Positions 52,897 to 64,000 of a DNA stretch of 64,000 bases are shown piece by piece. Location: NCBI RefSeq assembly GCF_003573695.1, contig NC_039362.1, positions 6,486,088 through 6,550,087 on the forward strand. Direction: 5' to 3'. The notes beneath the pieces are model-generated. The model saw only the letters and a program-made list of their open reading frames with translations, did no database searches and was not told the DNA's origin. Positions within the stretch are counted from its first letter, which is position 1, and every line of letters begins with the position of its first letter. Both the position numbers and the translations under genes were made by a program. Source of the stretch: Papaver somniferum (Eukaryota > Streptophyta > Magnoliopsida > Ranunculales > Papaveraceae).

Positions 52897-55800
52897 ATGG
52901 CTTATGTTGCATCTGACCATCTGAACTTTCAGCAGCAGCCAACAACAAACAGGTACTACTAATCTTTGACCCGTCGCAAGCATATCAACTATCTTCTCTG
53001 CATGTTTTTATTAGGGTTTACAGCTTTTTCTTGTTTTGTTTTGCTTTTAAACGTTAAAAAAACTTTTTAGCCTTTCTTAGCATATGTATATGTGTTGATA
53101 ATATGGTCAAAACTCATCTAAATCTATTTTAACAAAAAGAAAAACAATTAGGTTAGAATTCTTCGAGCAAAAACTACGAGTTTGTGTTGCTGAATATGAC
53201 TTCGTATAAATGTTATTACTATTAGAGGGGCAACTCTAAATTTTTAGTTCCCCTATTTCTAAGTCCTTCGTTTTTTCTTTTGTACTCCAGGGGAAGGGCA
53301 GCTACTAATGATAATGAACCAGCAGTGGATAGTTATTTCCTACCTGGTCGTAACCATTGTCCTAATATGGATATAGTATGGATGCGTTGTCTCAAGAAAA
53401 AGAACGAAGATCCTGACAACTATATTAAGTATTCGTGGGGAAAAACTCCAACTCCTATTATTTCGGGGTTCAATCTGTACGAGATCCATCCTCGGGAGCT
53501 ATGGGATCGCATCGGAGGTATAGGTAATCCTACCATCCTTACATTTGTTTTCCCGGCCTCAAGTTTTGGTCCTTAACTACGTGCATTAATGGAAACTGGA
53601 TCTACGTATGGCTGTAGGACAAGGAGCCAAAATACTATTTTATATGCCGAGACAAATTGTTGATAGCAACGGAAATTGCAAACGACAAAGCCGTAGAGGG
53701 AATATTGGCCACTGGAGGTCTACAGGAAAGAAGAAGGTTATTAGACATTTGCTTCTAATGGACAATGCTACACTTGGTTATAGGCGCAAATTTGCCTTTC
53801 ACATGGGAAATGGAACCAAAACAGAATATCTTATGTACGAGTATCAGCTTGACGATGAAGAATTTCTTAGATATATCAACGAACAGGGAAATAAAAACTC
53901 CATGACTAAGGTCGGTGTGTTTCCCTCGTACATCATAAACCCTTTTAACAACACGTACTTTCATTCCTAAATTTATTACTATATTGAAATAAATAATGTA
54001 TCTTTTTTTTTTCATTGTGAAATTAATTAGATGGACAATAAATTGGTTATATGTGAAGTGTTTAAAGCTCGTGAAGTCTTCAAGCTCCCTGAACAAGAAA
54101 TCGTCAGTTTTGCAAACTCATGCGTTAATGATGGTTATCGTTTCGAATTTGATCCCATTGCCAAAGACGTTAATCAGGAACCAGAATTCCAAACTCTGGA
54201 CGAGATATTTAAGCATGCTTGCTCTTCTTCTTCCTCTTCCTCTAAGGGTGGCAAGGCATTAGAACCGTCCAAAGATGTCATAAAAACTGATCTTTTCGTG
54301 CATCAAAAATATGGATTAGGCTGGTTATATCACAGGGAAAACTCCGATGAATTGCCTCCTTTTTGGGTAGAGAATAAACAACGAGGATCTTATAAGAATC
54401 TATTGACTAAAAAACATACAAATCAGAGGCCGGAGCCTCTGAGAGGTGGTGTTTTTGCAGATGACATGGGTTTGGGTAAGACGCTTACTTTACTCTCTCT
54501 TATTTCAACTGATTTCTGTGCACCATTAGAATCATTAATTGATAATCTAAGAAAAGAAGAAGAAGATGATGAACTGACATTGTCTCTTTCTACTAAGAAA
54601 CGGAAATATAGTAGAGAAATTGTGGATTCTTCACATACTAAGAAAGTTCAGAAAATTGTTGATTTCAACAACTTATTTCCGGATGAGGAGGAGGATGAAA
54701 TCACCCCTAAACGGTGGTGGGTGGCTAGAAGAAAAACATTGATCATCTGCCCACAGTCACATCTTTCAGACTGGACAAAACAATTAGACCAACACACGAA
54801 ACCCGGTATCCTGAGAGCATTAACTTATGCTCCAGATTGGCGTAAACCAGGCCGAAATATTAATAGTGACAACGAGAATTTTCAAAACTATGAGTCGTTT
54901 TAACAACAGATGAAACTCTAGTGCATCAGTCTTTGGTTCCTTTCAAGGACATTGAGTGGCACCGAGTTATACTCGACGAGGCGCATCTAATCTACACCAA
55001 GGAAAACTATCGCCGAGCTGCCTCGGCGCTTAAGTTTAGGCTCGAGTCTGTTCCGTTTCTTAAATCCAAGATTGTATGGCTAGTTACAGGGATGCCCATC
55101 TTGAACGGTTCATATATTTTGCCTTTTGCCATGGACTTGTTAAAATTCGCACCATTTTCTGATGCCAAGTATTGGCAAGTACTCGTCCAAAAGTTGCTTG
55201 ATAAAGGATACAAGAACGGGATCTCCGTTTACAGGTAATTCTTGTTACTCTTTGGTATTCTTGTTTTAATTTTATTGGATTTTGATTTTGGTGAATTTGT
55301 TGTAACAGGACTTGACATCAAACATATGTCTGCGAAGATTAAAAGAAGATGGCAAGGTTAAATTAATGCCCAAAACTGTAGAAACATGTTTTGTGGATTT
55401 CTCTGATGAAGAACGAGAGGAATATGCCCAAGTGGAAGCAGATTCCCAGAATGTGATTCGGAATTACATGAATCACGGCCGTATAGTGGGTAACCATGCA
55501 AGTATGCTTGGTATCATTCAACGGCTTCGTCAACTCTGTAATCATTCTGCCTCATGTCCTACAGAAACTCTTCGGCCTACACTATTGAAGGTAACAACTA
55601 GTTCAATTCAACCACATTTACAAGTTTCAGCATTATTCATTATTTGATAAGTTGGAAGCTTGCAATGGTGCAGATGTAACCAGGAACCCAAAATTGCTGC
55701 AGAAAATGGTGTCAACTCTACAAGATGAAGACTGCTTTGACTGCCCGATTTGCATTCTCCTCTATGCAACGCGACCATCACTTCATGCGCTCATGTCTTT

Positions 55801-56501
55801 TGCGAAAAATGTATCTTGAAATACCTGCTCACTAAGCAAAAAGAAGAAGAAAACTCCTTGTTGTCCTATGTGCCGTCACCCTCTTTCTAAAACAGACCTC
55901 TTCTCAGGATCACCAGAAAACCATAATGGTTTTGCAATCTCAACCTCTGGTGGAAGTGGTACTACTATCTACTCCTCCAAAGTGTCGGCACTGTTAAATT
56001 TGTTGGTGGCCTCCAAGAATGAAAATATGTCGACAAAGTCTGTGGTGTTCTCACAATTCAGAAAGATGTTGATCTTGCTAGAAGAGCCACTGAAGGCTGC
56101 TGTTTTGAAGTAGTGAGATTGGACGATCACATGAAGAGTACCAAAAAGAGGAATAAGCTGGTAGAGAGTTTGAAAACATGAATTCGGAAAATTCGCACAT
56201 TGTTCTTCTGGCAGATCATAAAGCTTCCAATACGTGCATGAATCTGACATTCGCAACAAGGGCATACCTGTTGGAGCCATGGTGTAACCCGATTATTGAA
56301 GATCAAGCAATAAATCGGCTACATCGGATTGGACGGCAACAAGAAATAAAGATTACAAGGCTAATTACTAAAAATAGCATCGAGGAGAGGATAATGCAAT
56401 TGCATGAGTGGAAGAAGAATTTTAGAAGTGAAAGTTCTGCTGAGAATATGGATAAAAGGCAAATCCACCGAGAAGAATTTCGCATTCTGATGGCATTGTG
56501 A
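52897..56501 (+). pseudogene. NAC-SNF2-RING fusion gene, copy 2 (frame-broken)
   Basis: Same six exons: 52897-52952, 53291-53517, 53618-53910, 54031-55234, 55309-55590, 55652-56501. Exons 1 to 3 and 5 are intact. Exon 4 lacks one A near 54892 (the site disrupted in copy 1, 25 bases earlier, is intact here) and one C near 55225. Exon 6 lacks a T near 55755, gains an A near 55841, and lacks a G near 56102 and an A near 56164. The first two exon-6 changes corrupt the RING between CPIC and CPMC, and the last two break lobe 2. All are single-base changes in short runs, and none coincides with a break in copy 1. Either this copy is freshly dead or the sequence has uncorrected indel errors. Apart from these it is nearly identical to copy 1. 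Confidence 0.8.
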
Positions 56502-57309
56502 ATCTTGTCCTGTATGTGGATGTTGGGGTCTGTGATTGCTATTGTATCTTATATCAATGAATATCCTATTTGTATCTTTAGAAACTGCGTGTGATGCTTA
56601 TATCACACGCGGTTTCGGGATTACTTTCATCTTGGATCCAAGCTGCACGAAGCACTCACTCGGAATCCAAACTTCTGTAGCAACATTAACGACACTTCCA
56701 CAATGCATAATGTTGGATCTTGGAGATGGTTAGACCCATCCTAAAAGGGGATCTCTCCTAGCATCAAGACAGGGATGGGTGAAAGTGGGACCACCGTTTG
56801 TCTCACACGGTATTTATCACGGGAGATACTCCTGGTAAACCTAGCATTATTGTAGTTTCTTGCATTTCCTATAATAATTGATTGACGACCAAACAGAGAG
56901 CGGTAACTTTATTTTTCTGTAATTCTCATCTCTTCCTCCTCTAATCTAATGCTACTTTTTTCTCATTTCACTTTATGCTTCAAAAATAAAAATCATTTTC
57001 TTTTTAAGGGTTTTGAAGAACACAATTGGGTTAGTAAATGTAATTTTTGTACTTGAATCTGGTGGATTCCACAACATCATCATCCGCATTATGATTTAGA
57101 TATGATGATGATGGACCCCAGCAGATTCGTTGGTCAAAAAGTTGGAAGAGTACATGCAGAAATGAAGCTCGTAAAATTCTCATTCTTTGTTCACATTTAA
57201 ATCAACCATTTTGTATTTTCTTCTTATGATTTTGATTTGAAATCTTTTGGTTAGGGTTTATTTGGTAGGATTTTAGGGCATACGTGTTTCTGGCTGCTGT
57301 TTTTATTTT

Positions 57310-57723
57310 GTTTTGGTGTCGAGAAAGCGTCCGACAAGGTTAACTGGAAAAATTTGTCGAAGGTGATGCAGAGAATGGGGTTTGGGTTTACTTTGAGGAA
57401 TTGGATTCTATCTTGCATTTCTCATGCTCATTTCTCGATCTTTCTCAATGGATCGTCCGGTATAAAATTTAGAAGCTCTAGGGGTGTCAGACAAGGAGAC
57501 CCCTTATCTCCTTTCCTCTTTACTTTGGTTTTTGCAGAATGATTGCCAAGCAGAGGAAAATTCGCTTATCAATGGGTTCAAAGTGTGCTCCAACGGTTCC
57601 ATTGTTACTCTTCGTGACGACACTCTAATCTTTATTACCGACGATGCTCAAAACATTTATACTATTCAAGCAATTCTTAAGTTTATGTTTATTAAGGACT
57701 ATGTTTGTTTGACAAGACTCTAG
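57310..57723 (+). pseudogene. LINE reverse-transcriptase scrap (copy 2)
   Basis: Duplicate of 47605-48050. RT blocks RGVRQGDPLSPFLF and DDTLIFITDDA are present. It has additional one-base losses (CTTCGTGACGAC against CTTCGTTGACGAC in copy 1). Confidence 0.85.
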
Positions 57724-58779
57724 TTATTTCAAATTGGTGAGAAATAACTTGTTATTCTGGTTTACGGGGGATCCGTAGATAGAGAATTAGAACACTAGAG
57801 TTGTCTTTAGGTATTTTTTCTTCCGAAGCATGTCTTTGGGTAGTTGTGTGATATCAACTTGTCAAGCTGTTATCTGCACCTAAGTCGAGCTTCTTTTTAA
57901 GTTTTTATTGAGGCTGTTATCACTGCAAAGAGAGGAGGAATTTGAAGGAAGCTGTTCTGCCTTTCTTTCTAATCCAGAAAGATTGGCTTTTAACTATGTG
58001 TACCCCATGGTCCATGGCAAAGATACTTTCTGGCTCACTGATGGATCCCAAATCGGAAGGTAAAGATTTTATTTCCGCTCTAAAAACTGTGGAGGTTGTC
58101 AATCATATGCTTAAATTGATAAATGATAGAAAGGGTTGATCTCTATCCCGTTTTTTTATTATTATTATCTTAGAGGGGCAATACAAAGGTGGTTTTCGCT
58201 AGGTTGTCTTTATTCCTAAATTTTTATGATGAACCAAGTAATCTCTATGTGGATCTCTATGATGATTCAAGGGAACTGCTCTCTTTGTTGAAAGTTTAGT
58301 TTCATCACTGACTGAGATCTATATCTATGGTAATTCCAACAGTAGACAAAGGTATATGAGTGGTAGTTGTAGAGGCGCCCCAATAGGACCAAGGTATATT
58401 TGACTCGTTTTGACCTTTCTGGACTTCCACTTTTACTTTTATTTTGGCTCCTTCACTTCCTTTGACTTGCTGTTTGTCTTGTTTTTCCAGCTCCTATCAT
58501 ATTCCCAGGTCTTCTTCATGTGAGGCAAAAACCGTGCAACCAGTACCTCCACAACAAAAAGCTACTGAAAACAAACTAAATCATCAAGCCCCAGTTGTTG
58601 AACCTAGAATAACAGCTACTCCCTGAACTAAGTACAACAGGTCCTCATGTGAGGCCAAATCCTGCAACTAATCCACCTCTATCTGCACAACAAAAAACTG
58701 CTGAGCAACATACAACATTAAGTACACCAGTTGTTGAACCTTGAACAACAGCTACTCCTGCTGCTGCTGCTGAACCAAG

Positions 58780-59142
58780 TATTGACACTATGACAAGGAG
58801 AAGGTCTGCATTTACAAGTATGGGAGGAGGTTCATGCGGTGGTGGTGCTGCAACTACTATACTGGTGCTAGAGGGAGATGTTCAAGAGGTGGTGGTGCTG
58901 GAGCTACCATTGTTGGTGCTGAAGGAAGAGGTTGAAGCGGTGGTGGTGCTTCAGCTTTAAGTTCTAGACGAGGATATATTCATATACCAATACCACTGCT
59001 CCTAGAGGAAGAGGTTCAAGGAGTAGTGGTGCTGCAGCTACCTGAACTGATGCTAGAGGAAGAAATTTAAGAAGGGTTGGTTCTAAAGGAAGAGGTTCAA
59101 GGGGTAGTGGTGCTGCAACTTCAAGTGTTGTTGGAGGATAAT
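58780..59142 (+). pseudogene. Gly/Arg/Ser-rich remnant (copy 2)
   Basis: Duplicate of 49115-49475 with the same stop codons and one fewer base near 58993. Function and origin are as uncertain as for copy 1. Confidence 0.4.
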
Positions 59143-59774
59143 TATGTGAGGGATGTTATCCTCTGGCATATATCCATATATCATAAACGTCGAAGCTTTT
59201 GGGCAATAGGTGCTTCTGATTTCTGATACATATCATGTATAATGTCTTATAAGATCATTATTCACTCATTAGATTGTTATCAAGTAGAAGAAGTATGGGA
59301 GTTTGTTCCTGCCATTGGTCTTGCGTTCCTGACACTCTGACAGATAATAAAATTTTGTCTTTTTTGTATGTATTCTTGAAATTGAGCGTTTCATAAAGGT
59401 TTTGGGGATAGAATTGAACCTGCGGAAGGTCAGGGATGTGAAGTATACTGGTGTTAAATCTAAGGATGAGTATACCCCCCCCCCAATTACATCCACTAGT
59501 TAAAATCTAAGAAACCTGTAATAATAGATCCTGGGGACCTGGGGCTAGTCCCTCCCGGCTAGGATGCGTATCGGTATCCCTGTGAAACAACAAAAAACTG
59601 GTTGTGTTGGATGCCTGTAATGTGATGCGTGCGTCTGATGTGAACAGAATAAGTATGGGAAATGGAAAACTTGGACATGAGTACAGAGGAAGGGAATATA
59701 GAGATTTTATGGAATGCAATGGCTAAACATGCCTGCACTCACAAATGTGTGCAAGTTTGCCTGCGAAAATCTAA

Positions 59775-60416
59775 GTATGTTACAAAAGCTGGTGTTGTGG
59801 ATTTGAAGGGGAAGGAAGGTGGCCTGCGATATCACAAGTGCTGATGAGCTGATACTGACTGAACTCATGTGTAATGGAATGTTCAACAGGGAGTTACTGT
59901 CGAGGAAACAATTTCTTTGTTATCGTGTTTTGTGTGGCCTAAAAAACTTCAGGATGACCAGAAACCCAGCAGGGAAGGGCTTGATGTGCTGTTTACTGAG
60001 CTGCAAGAGACGGCAAGACCAACGCCAACCCCAGCTTGATTTCCAAGTCCCAGTTAAAATATAATAAAAGGCTTATAAATTCCGTCAGACCCGTTATTAT
60101 GGAGGTTTTGGCAAAAGAGTATGAGTTCTATAAAATAATGGAAATCACGCTGGTTTCTGAGGTTAGTTTGATCAGGGCAATTCGGAGACTACGATAGTTC
60201 TCAGCAGCCTGGTGGCCGCCTGGCCGGATCTGTGGGTGATACCCAACTTGAATCCAAGTTCCAAGAAGCTGTTACCAAGACTAAAAGGGATTTACAGGGT
60301 CTCTGTAACTTCCCGAAAAATGCCAAATTTTGTGAATCCTTCCTCGAGATCAGAAGAAAAGATTCATCCAGGAAGGAATTTCTGTCAGAGTTGAAGATTC
60401 TTGTGAATTTCCCCTA
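59775..60416 (+). pseudogene. MTR4/HEN2-type C-terminal pseudogene (copy 2)
   Basis: Duplicate of 50110-50753 with the same DSHCT pieces (ITSADELILTELMCNGMF, GDTQLESKFQEAVTKTKRDL) and the same first frameshift. It also has private one-base losses (AACCCCAGC against AACACCCAGC; GACTACGATAG against GACTAGCGATAG). Confidence 0.8.
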
Positions 60417-60563
60417 GAAAGGAACTGCAATCAAGCTAGATTGTTTAGGTTTTCAAACATCTAACATATTAATCTCTTGCATTTAGGTTGCTTTGGTATG
60501 TTTTTTCTTGATTACGTGGTTTTCCCAATTTTTGGTCCATGATAGGCGATTGCTTGATACTAA

Positions 60564-60987
60564 GAGCCTGTTTGGTACAATTTTCAAAAATAGTTTTCCA
60601 CTGTTTTAAAAAACATATCCTTTTTTTCTTTGTTTTCATTTTCTAAAAATTGTATGGTAAACTGTTTTCAAAACAAGGAAAATCAACTAAATCGGATCAG
60701 ATGTAAAGATTCGTCTAAGAGAAAGTGATATTAGCCATGACTCACTTGCAGTCATTCTGCTGATCTCTTACTTTGTTCTGAAAAGAAAAAAGAACAAAGA
60801 AAAGAAAAAAGAAAAAAACACAGAAAACGATAATTTGTTGTTTTCATTTTTTTTTGTTTTCAAAAACAGAAAACAGATAGAAAACATTTTCTGAAAATGT
60901 CCGTACCAAACGCGTTTTCTCCTGTTTTCTGTTTTCTCTGTTTTCAAAAACAGAAAACTGTTTTCGAAAACTATACCAAACATGACC
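60564..60987. mobile_element. Tourist-like MITE (copy 2)
   Basis: Duplicate of 50900-51324 with the same TAA flanks (60561-60563, 60988-60990). It inserted before the tandem duplication. Confidence 0.75.
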
Positions 60988-61116
60988 TAATATTCTTCTA
61001 AAGAAATGTCATTGTTTGAAACCAGTTGGCTTATGATTTTTCATTTTACTTTAAAATGTCTTATTTTGACCTAATATTCTTCAAAAGAAATGTCATTGTT
61101 TGAAAATCAATCTTGT

Positions 61117-62292
61117 TAAAGGGGCGGCATGATCCATTGGAGGGGAAGTAATCTAAAAAGACAAAAAGGGTCATTACATGGTAATTCATGCCACCCCTTA
61201 TCAAAAAATATATGGAAATGACCATTAACCCTTATTATTAATAATCAAGAATAGTGATGATAATCAAGATTAGTGTTGATAACCAAGATAATCGGGTAGC
61301 TGAACTTTAGTAATAAGATTTACAGAGGTATGTTCAGTTAGTTCGCAAACTTCAACGCAACCAAGTTCCCAACCGAACTTCAGGTTAAAAGTAACCTAGT
61401 GTTAGAAGTTCGGTTGGTTCGCAAACTTCTACATATTTTGCGGATCAACCGAACTGGGCCTATATGCTTATATGCAATTAGGAAACGTTCGTTAGTAACG
61501 AATTTATTTTCTTGGCGAATTAGGTAGAGTTTCGGTACGAAGTTTCAAAGGTAGAGTTTGGTTACAAAGACAACTTAACATTTTGCGAACGAACCGAACT
61601 TTTGGACTTCTCATTATTTTCGTAAACTAAAGTTCAGTGATATTATTTGCGAAGGAACCGAACTTTGGACTTTCTTGTTCTAATACAAGGAGTTCGTTAA
61701 AAGTATTTTTTGCGAATTAACCGAACTCTGAGTTCAGTTAAGAAAAAGTTAATTCGTGATAAACCGAACTTTTTGCGACGAAACCGAACGTTTTGCGAAC
61801 GTACCACTAAATTCGGCTGAGACTGTTTTTTGCGACGTAACCGAACTTTTCTCTGAAAAAGAAACCTCCATTAACCTCTCTGCAACTTCCATTTTCAACT
61901 CATTTTGATGATTACTTCTCATTTATTCAACCAAAAACGAATCACGAAGTAATGGTTTGTGTGAATAATATTTTGTTAATGTTTTAAATTAAGCTATATA
62001 TAGAGTGGTGGTGGTGGTGGTGATAATCGGAGGAGGTGGTGGTGGTAATCGTACGGTGGTGGTTGGGTGGTGGTTGTAGTAATCGGTAGTTGGTGTGGTG
62101 ATAATCGGCGTGGTTGTGGTGGTAAGAGGTGGTGGTTATATATATATAGGTGTTATTAGGTTGGTTTTAAATTAAATTAGGTTAAAGGAAGGTTAGTCAT
62201 TTGAACGCTTTAGGACACCCATTATAACTAGGGAAGGTGGCCTAATAAAACCATGGTCCCTCAAAAAAACCATGGTCCCTAAAAAATCATTC
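61117..62292. mobile_element. Hybrid Mutator-like element at the second junction (copy 2/3)
   Basis: Same structure as 51455-52669: element B left end, switch at 61295, element A right end. The motif field here has many small deletions relative to the other copies (for example AAACGTTCGTTAG for AAAACGTTCGGTTAG), making it the most divergent stretch of copy 3. Confidence 0.55.
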
Positions 62293-62519
62293 TAAGATTT
62301 TGTGTCAAATGGGTTAGGCCCTAACCTTTAACCCGGCCCGCTTGTACGATTCTAAAATGGCCTTGCCACCATCCTTTAAACAGAGCCCTGCTCTTATTAG
62401 AATTCCTCGGTACTGGTTTTCTAAAGTTACTCAAACAACCATTGATGACAAAGTTATAATAAGTATATATGTTGGCGGGACGGGAACCTTTTATAATTTT
62501 CACAAGGCAAACTCTTTAT

Positions 62520-64000
62520 ATGGCTTATGTTGCATCTGACCATCTGAACTTTCAGCAGCAGCCAACAAAAAACAGGTACTACTAATCTTTGACCCGTCGC
62601 AAGCATATCAACTATCTTCTCTGCATGTTTTTATTAGGGTTTACAGCTTTTCTTGTTTTGTTTTGCTTTTAAACGTTAAAAAAACTTTTTAGCTTTTTAG
62701 CATATGTATATGTGTTGATATATGGTCAAAACTCATCTAAATCTATTTTAACAAAAAAAAAAATTAGGTTAGAATTCTTCGAGCAAAAACTACGAGTTTG
62801 TGTTGCTGAATATGACTTCGTATAAATGTTATTACTATTAGAGGGGCAACTCTAAATTTTTAGTTCCCCTAGTTCTAAGTCCTTCGTTTTTTCTTTTGTA
62901 CTCCAGGGGAAGGGCAGCTACTAATGATAATGAACCAGCAGTGGATAGTTATTTCTACCTGGTCGTAACCATTGTCCTAATATGGATATAGTATGGATGT
63001 TGTCTCAAGAAAAAGAACGAAGATCCTGACAACTATATTAAGTATTCGTGGGGAAAAACTCCAACTCCTATTATTTCCGGGTTCAATCTGTACGAGATCC
63101 ATCCTGGGAGCTATGGGATCGCATCGGAGGTATAGGTAATCCTACCATCCTTACATTTGTTTTCCCGGCCTCAAGTTTTGGTCCTTAACTACGTGCATTA
63201 ATGGAAACTGGATCTACGTATGGCTGTAGGACAAGGAGCCAAAATACTATTTTATATGCCGAGACAAATTGTTGATAGCAACGGAAATTGCAAACGACAA
63301 AGCCGTAGAGGGAATATTGGCCACTGGAGGTCTACAGGAAAGAAGAAGGTTATTAGACATTTGCTTCTAATGGACAATGCTACACTTGGTTATAGGCGCA
63401 AATTTGCCTTTCACATGGGAAATGGAACCAAAACAGAATATCTTATGTACGAGTATCAGCTTGACGATGAAGAATTTCTTAGATATATCAACGAACAGGG
63501 AAATAAAAACTCCATGACTAAGGTCGGTGTGTTTCCCTCGTACATCATAAACCCTTTTAACAACACGTACTTTCATTCCTAAATTTATTACTATATTGAA
63601 ATAAATAATGTATCTTTTTTTTTTTCATTGTGAAATTAATTAGATGGACAATAAATTGGTTATATGTGAAGTGTTTAAAGCTCGTGAAGTCTTCAAGCTC
63701 CCTGAACAAGAAATCGTCAGTTTTGCAAACTCATGCGTTAATGATGGTTATCGTTTCGAATTTGATCCCATTGCCAAAGACGTTAATCAGGAACCAGAAT
63801 TCCAAACTCTGGACGAGATATTTAAGCATGCTTGCTCTCTTCTTCCTCTTCCTCTAAGGGTGGCAAGGCATTAGAACCGTCCAAAGATGTCATAAAAACT
63901 GATCTTTTCGTGCATCAAAAATATGGATTAGGCTGGTTATATCACAGGGAAAACTCCGATGAATTGCCTCCTTTTTGGGTAGAGAATAAACAACGAGGAT
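62520..64000 (+). pseudogene. NAC-SNF2-RING fusion gene, copy 3 (partial, runs off the window)
   Basis: Exons 62520-62575, 62907-63129, 63230-63522 and 63644 onward. Exon 3, carrying NAC subdomains C and D, is intact and identical to the other copies. Exon 2 is 4 bp short of the others: one T is lost near 62953, two bases are lost in GGATGTTGTC, and one C is lost in CATCCTGGGAG. One base is lost in the Ser-coding run near 63838. Exon 1 has one substitution (Asn to Lys near the exon end). The frame breaks differ again from those of copies 1 and 2. Exons 5 and 6 lie beyond the window. Confidence 0.75.

Larger units (their letters stand above)
41971..64000 (+). repeat. Tandem array of a ~9.66-kb unit (two full copies plus partial third)
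   Basis: Unit starts at 41971, 51633 and 61295 are all marked by GGTAGC[C/T]GAACTTTAGTAA, giving two periods of 9662 bp. The third copy runs off the window. The copies are almost identical. Differences are mostly one-base indels, changes in GGTGGT copy number, and one unrelated patch at about 59446-59512. The unit contains the NAC-SNF2-RING gene, a LINE RT scrap, a Gly/Arg-rich region, an MTR4-type pseudogene, a Tourist-like MITE and parts of two Mutator-like elements. Such similarity over non-coding DNA means a very recent duplication. Confidence 0.95.

Noticed and set aside
1..64000. tRNA, rRNA and organellar DNA
   Set aside because: No tRNA clover-leaf boxes, rRNA signatures or plastid/mitochondrial genes were recognised. 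The only tRNA-related match is the retroelement primer-binding site.

Overview
The window looks like nuclear DNA of a flowering plant, most likely a eudicot. It is AT-rich, has short coding exons with GT-AG introns, and carries plant-type LTR retrotransposons, LINEs, Mutator-like and CACTA DNA transposons and MITEs, along with plant gene families (NAC, agenet, RHD3, plant syntaxin, SMARCA3-like). No prokaryotic gene organisation, rRNA, tRNA or CRISPR array was seen. The species cannot be fixed from the sequence.

Layout. 1-8484: repeat-derived DNA interrupted by a minus-strand LTR element (2299-8479, TSD CTCAC) whose only clear ORF is a gag-position acidic protein. 9205-11737: same-strand exon fragments of four unrelated genes (agenet/DUF724, syntaxin, calreticulin, RHD3), followed by a CACTA transposon end at 12511. 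14741-15598: Ty1-copia RT/RNase H remnant. 16141-19793: probable solo LTR of a family with LTRs above 3 kb. 20995-26839: a broken glyoxal-oxidase exon, then a divergent NAC gene whose first intron holds a 4983-bp Mutator-like element (9-bp TSD CTTAATAAC) with its own small gene, a broken minus-strand gene and a 208-bp tandem array. 27370-28785: minus-strand Ty3-gypsy gag-protease remnant. 30210-30727: hAT-like MITE. 31141-32151: LINE remnant. 32152-40427: LTR element with long LTRs, a short non-coding interior and a MITE nested in the right LTR. 40655-42985: tandem arrays and a second Mutator-like element.

41971-64000 is a tandem array with a unit of about 9.66 kb: two complete units and the start of a third. 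Each unit carries the same gene, in which a NAC DNA-binding domain is joined in frame to a SMARCA3/HLTF/Rad5-type SNF2 ATPase with an internal RING finger. The six-exon model of copy 1 predicts 971 residues (NAC 35-206, SNF2 lobe 1 from about 275, RING 719-762, lobe 2 about 795-940). I know of no described NAC-SNF2-RING protein, and this is the main result. The NAC replaces the N-terminal HIRAN region typical of this family. The end of the NAC domain and the start of the SNF2 domain share one exon, so the join does not depend on a splice prediction. The copies carry different one- or two-base indels, so each is broken in different places while the sites agree on one ancestral frame. This fits either recent decay or uncorrected long-read errors. 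Each full unit also carries a LINE RT scrap, a low-complexity Gly/Arg region, an MTR4/HEN2-type RNA helicase C-terminal pseudogene and a Tourist-like MITE. The unit junctions lie inside related Mutator-like elements, which suggests duplication by recombination between transposons.
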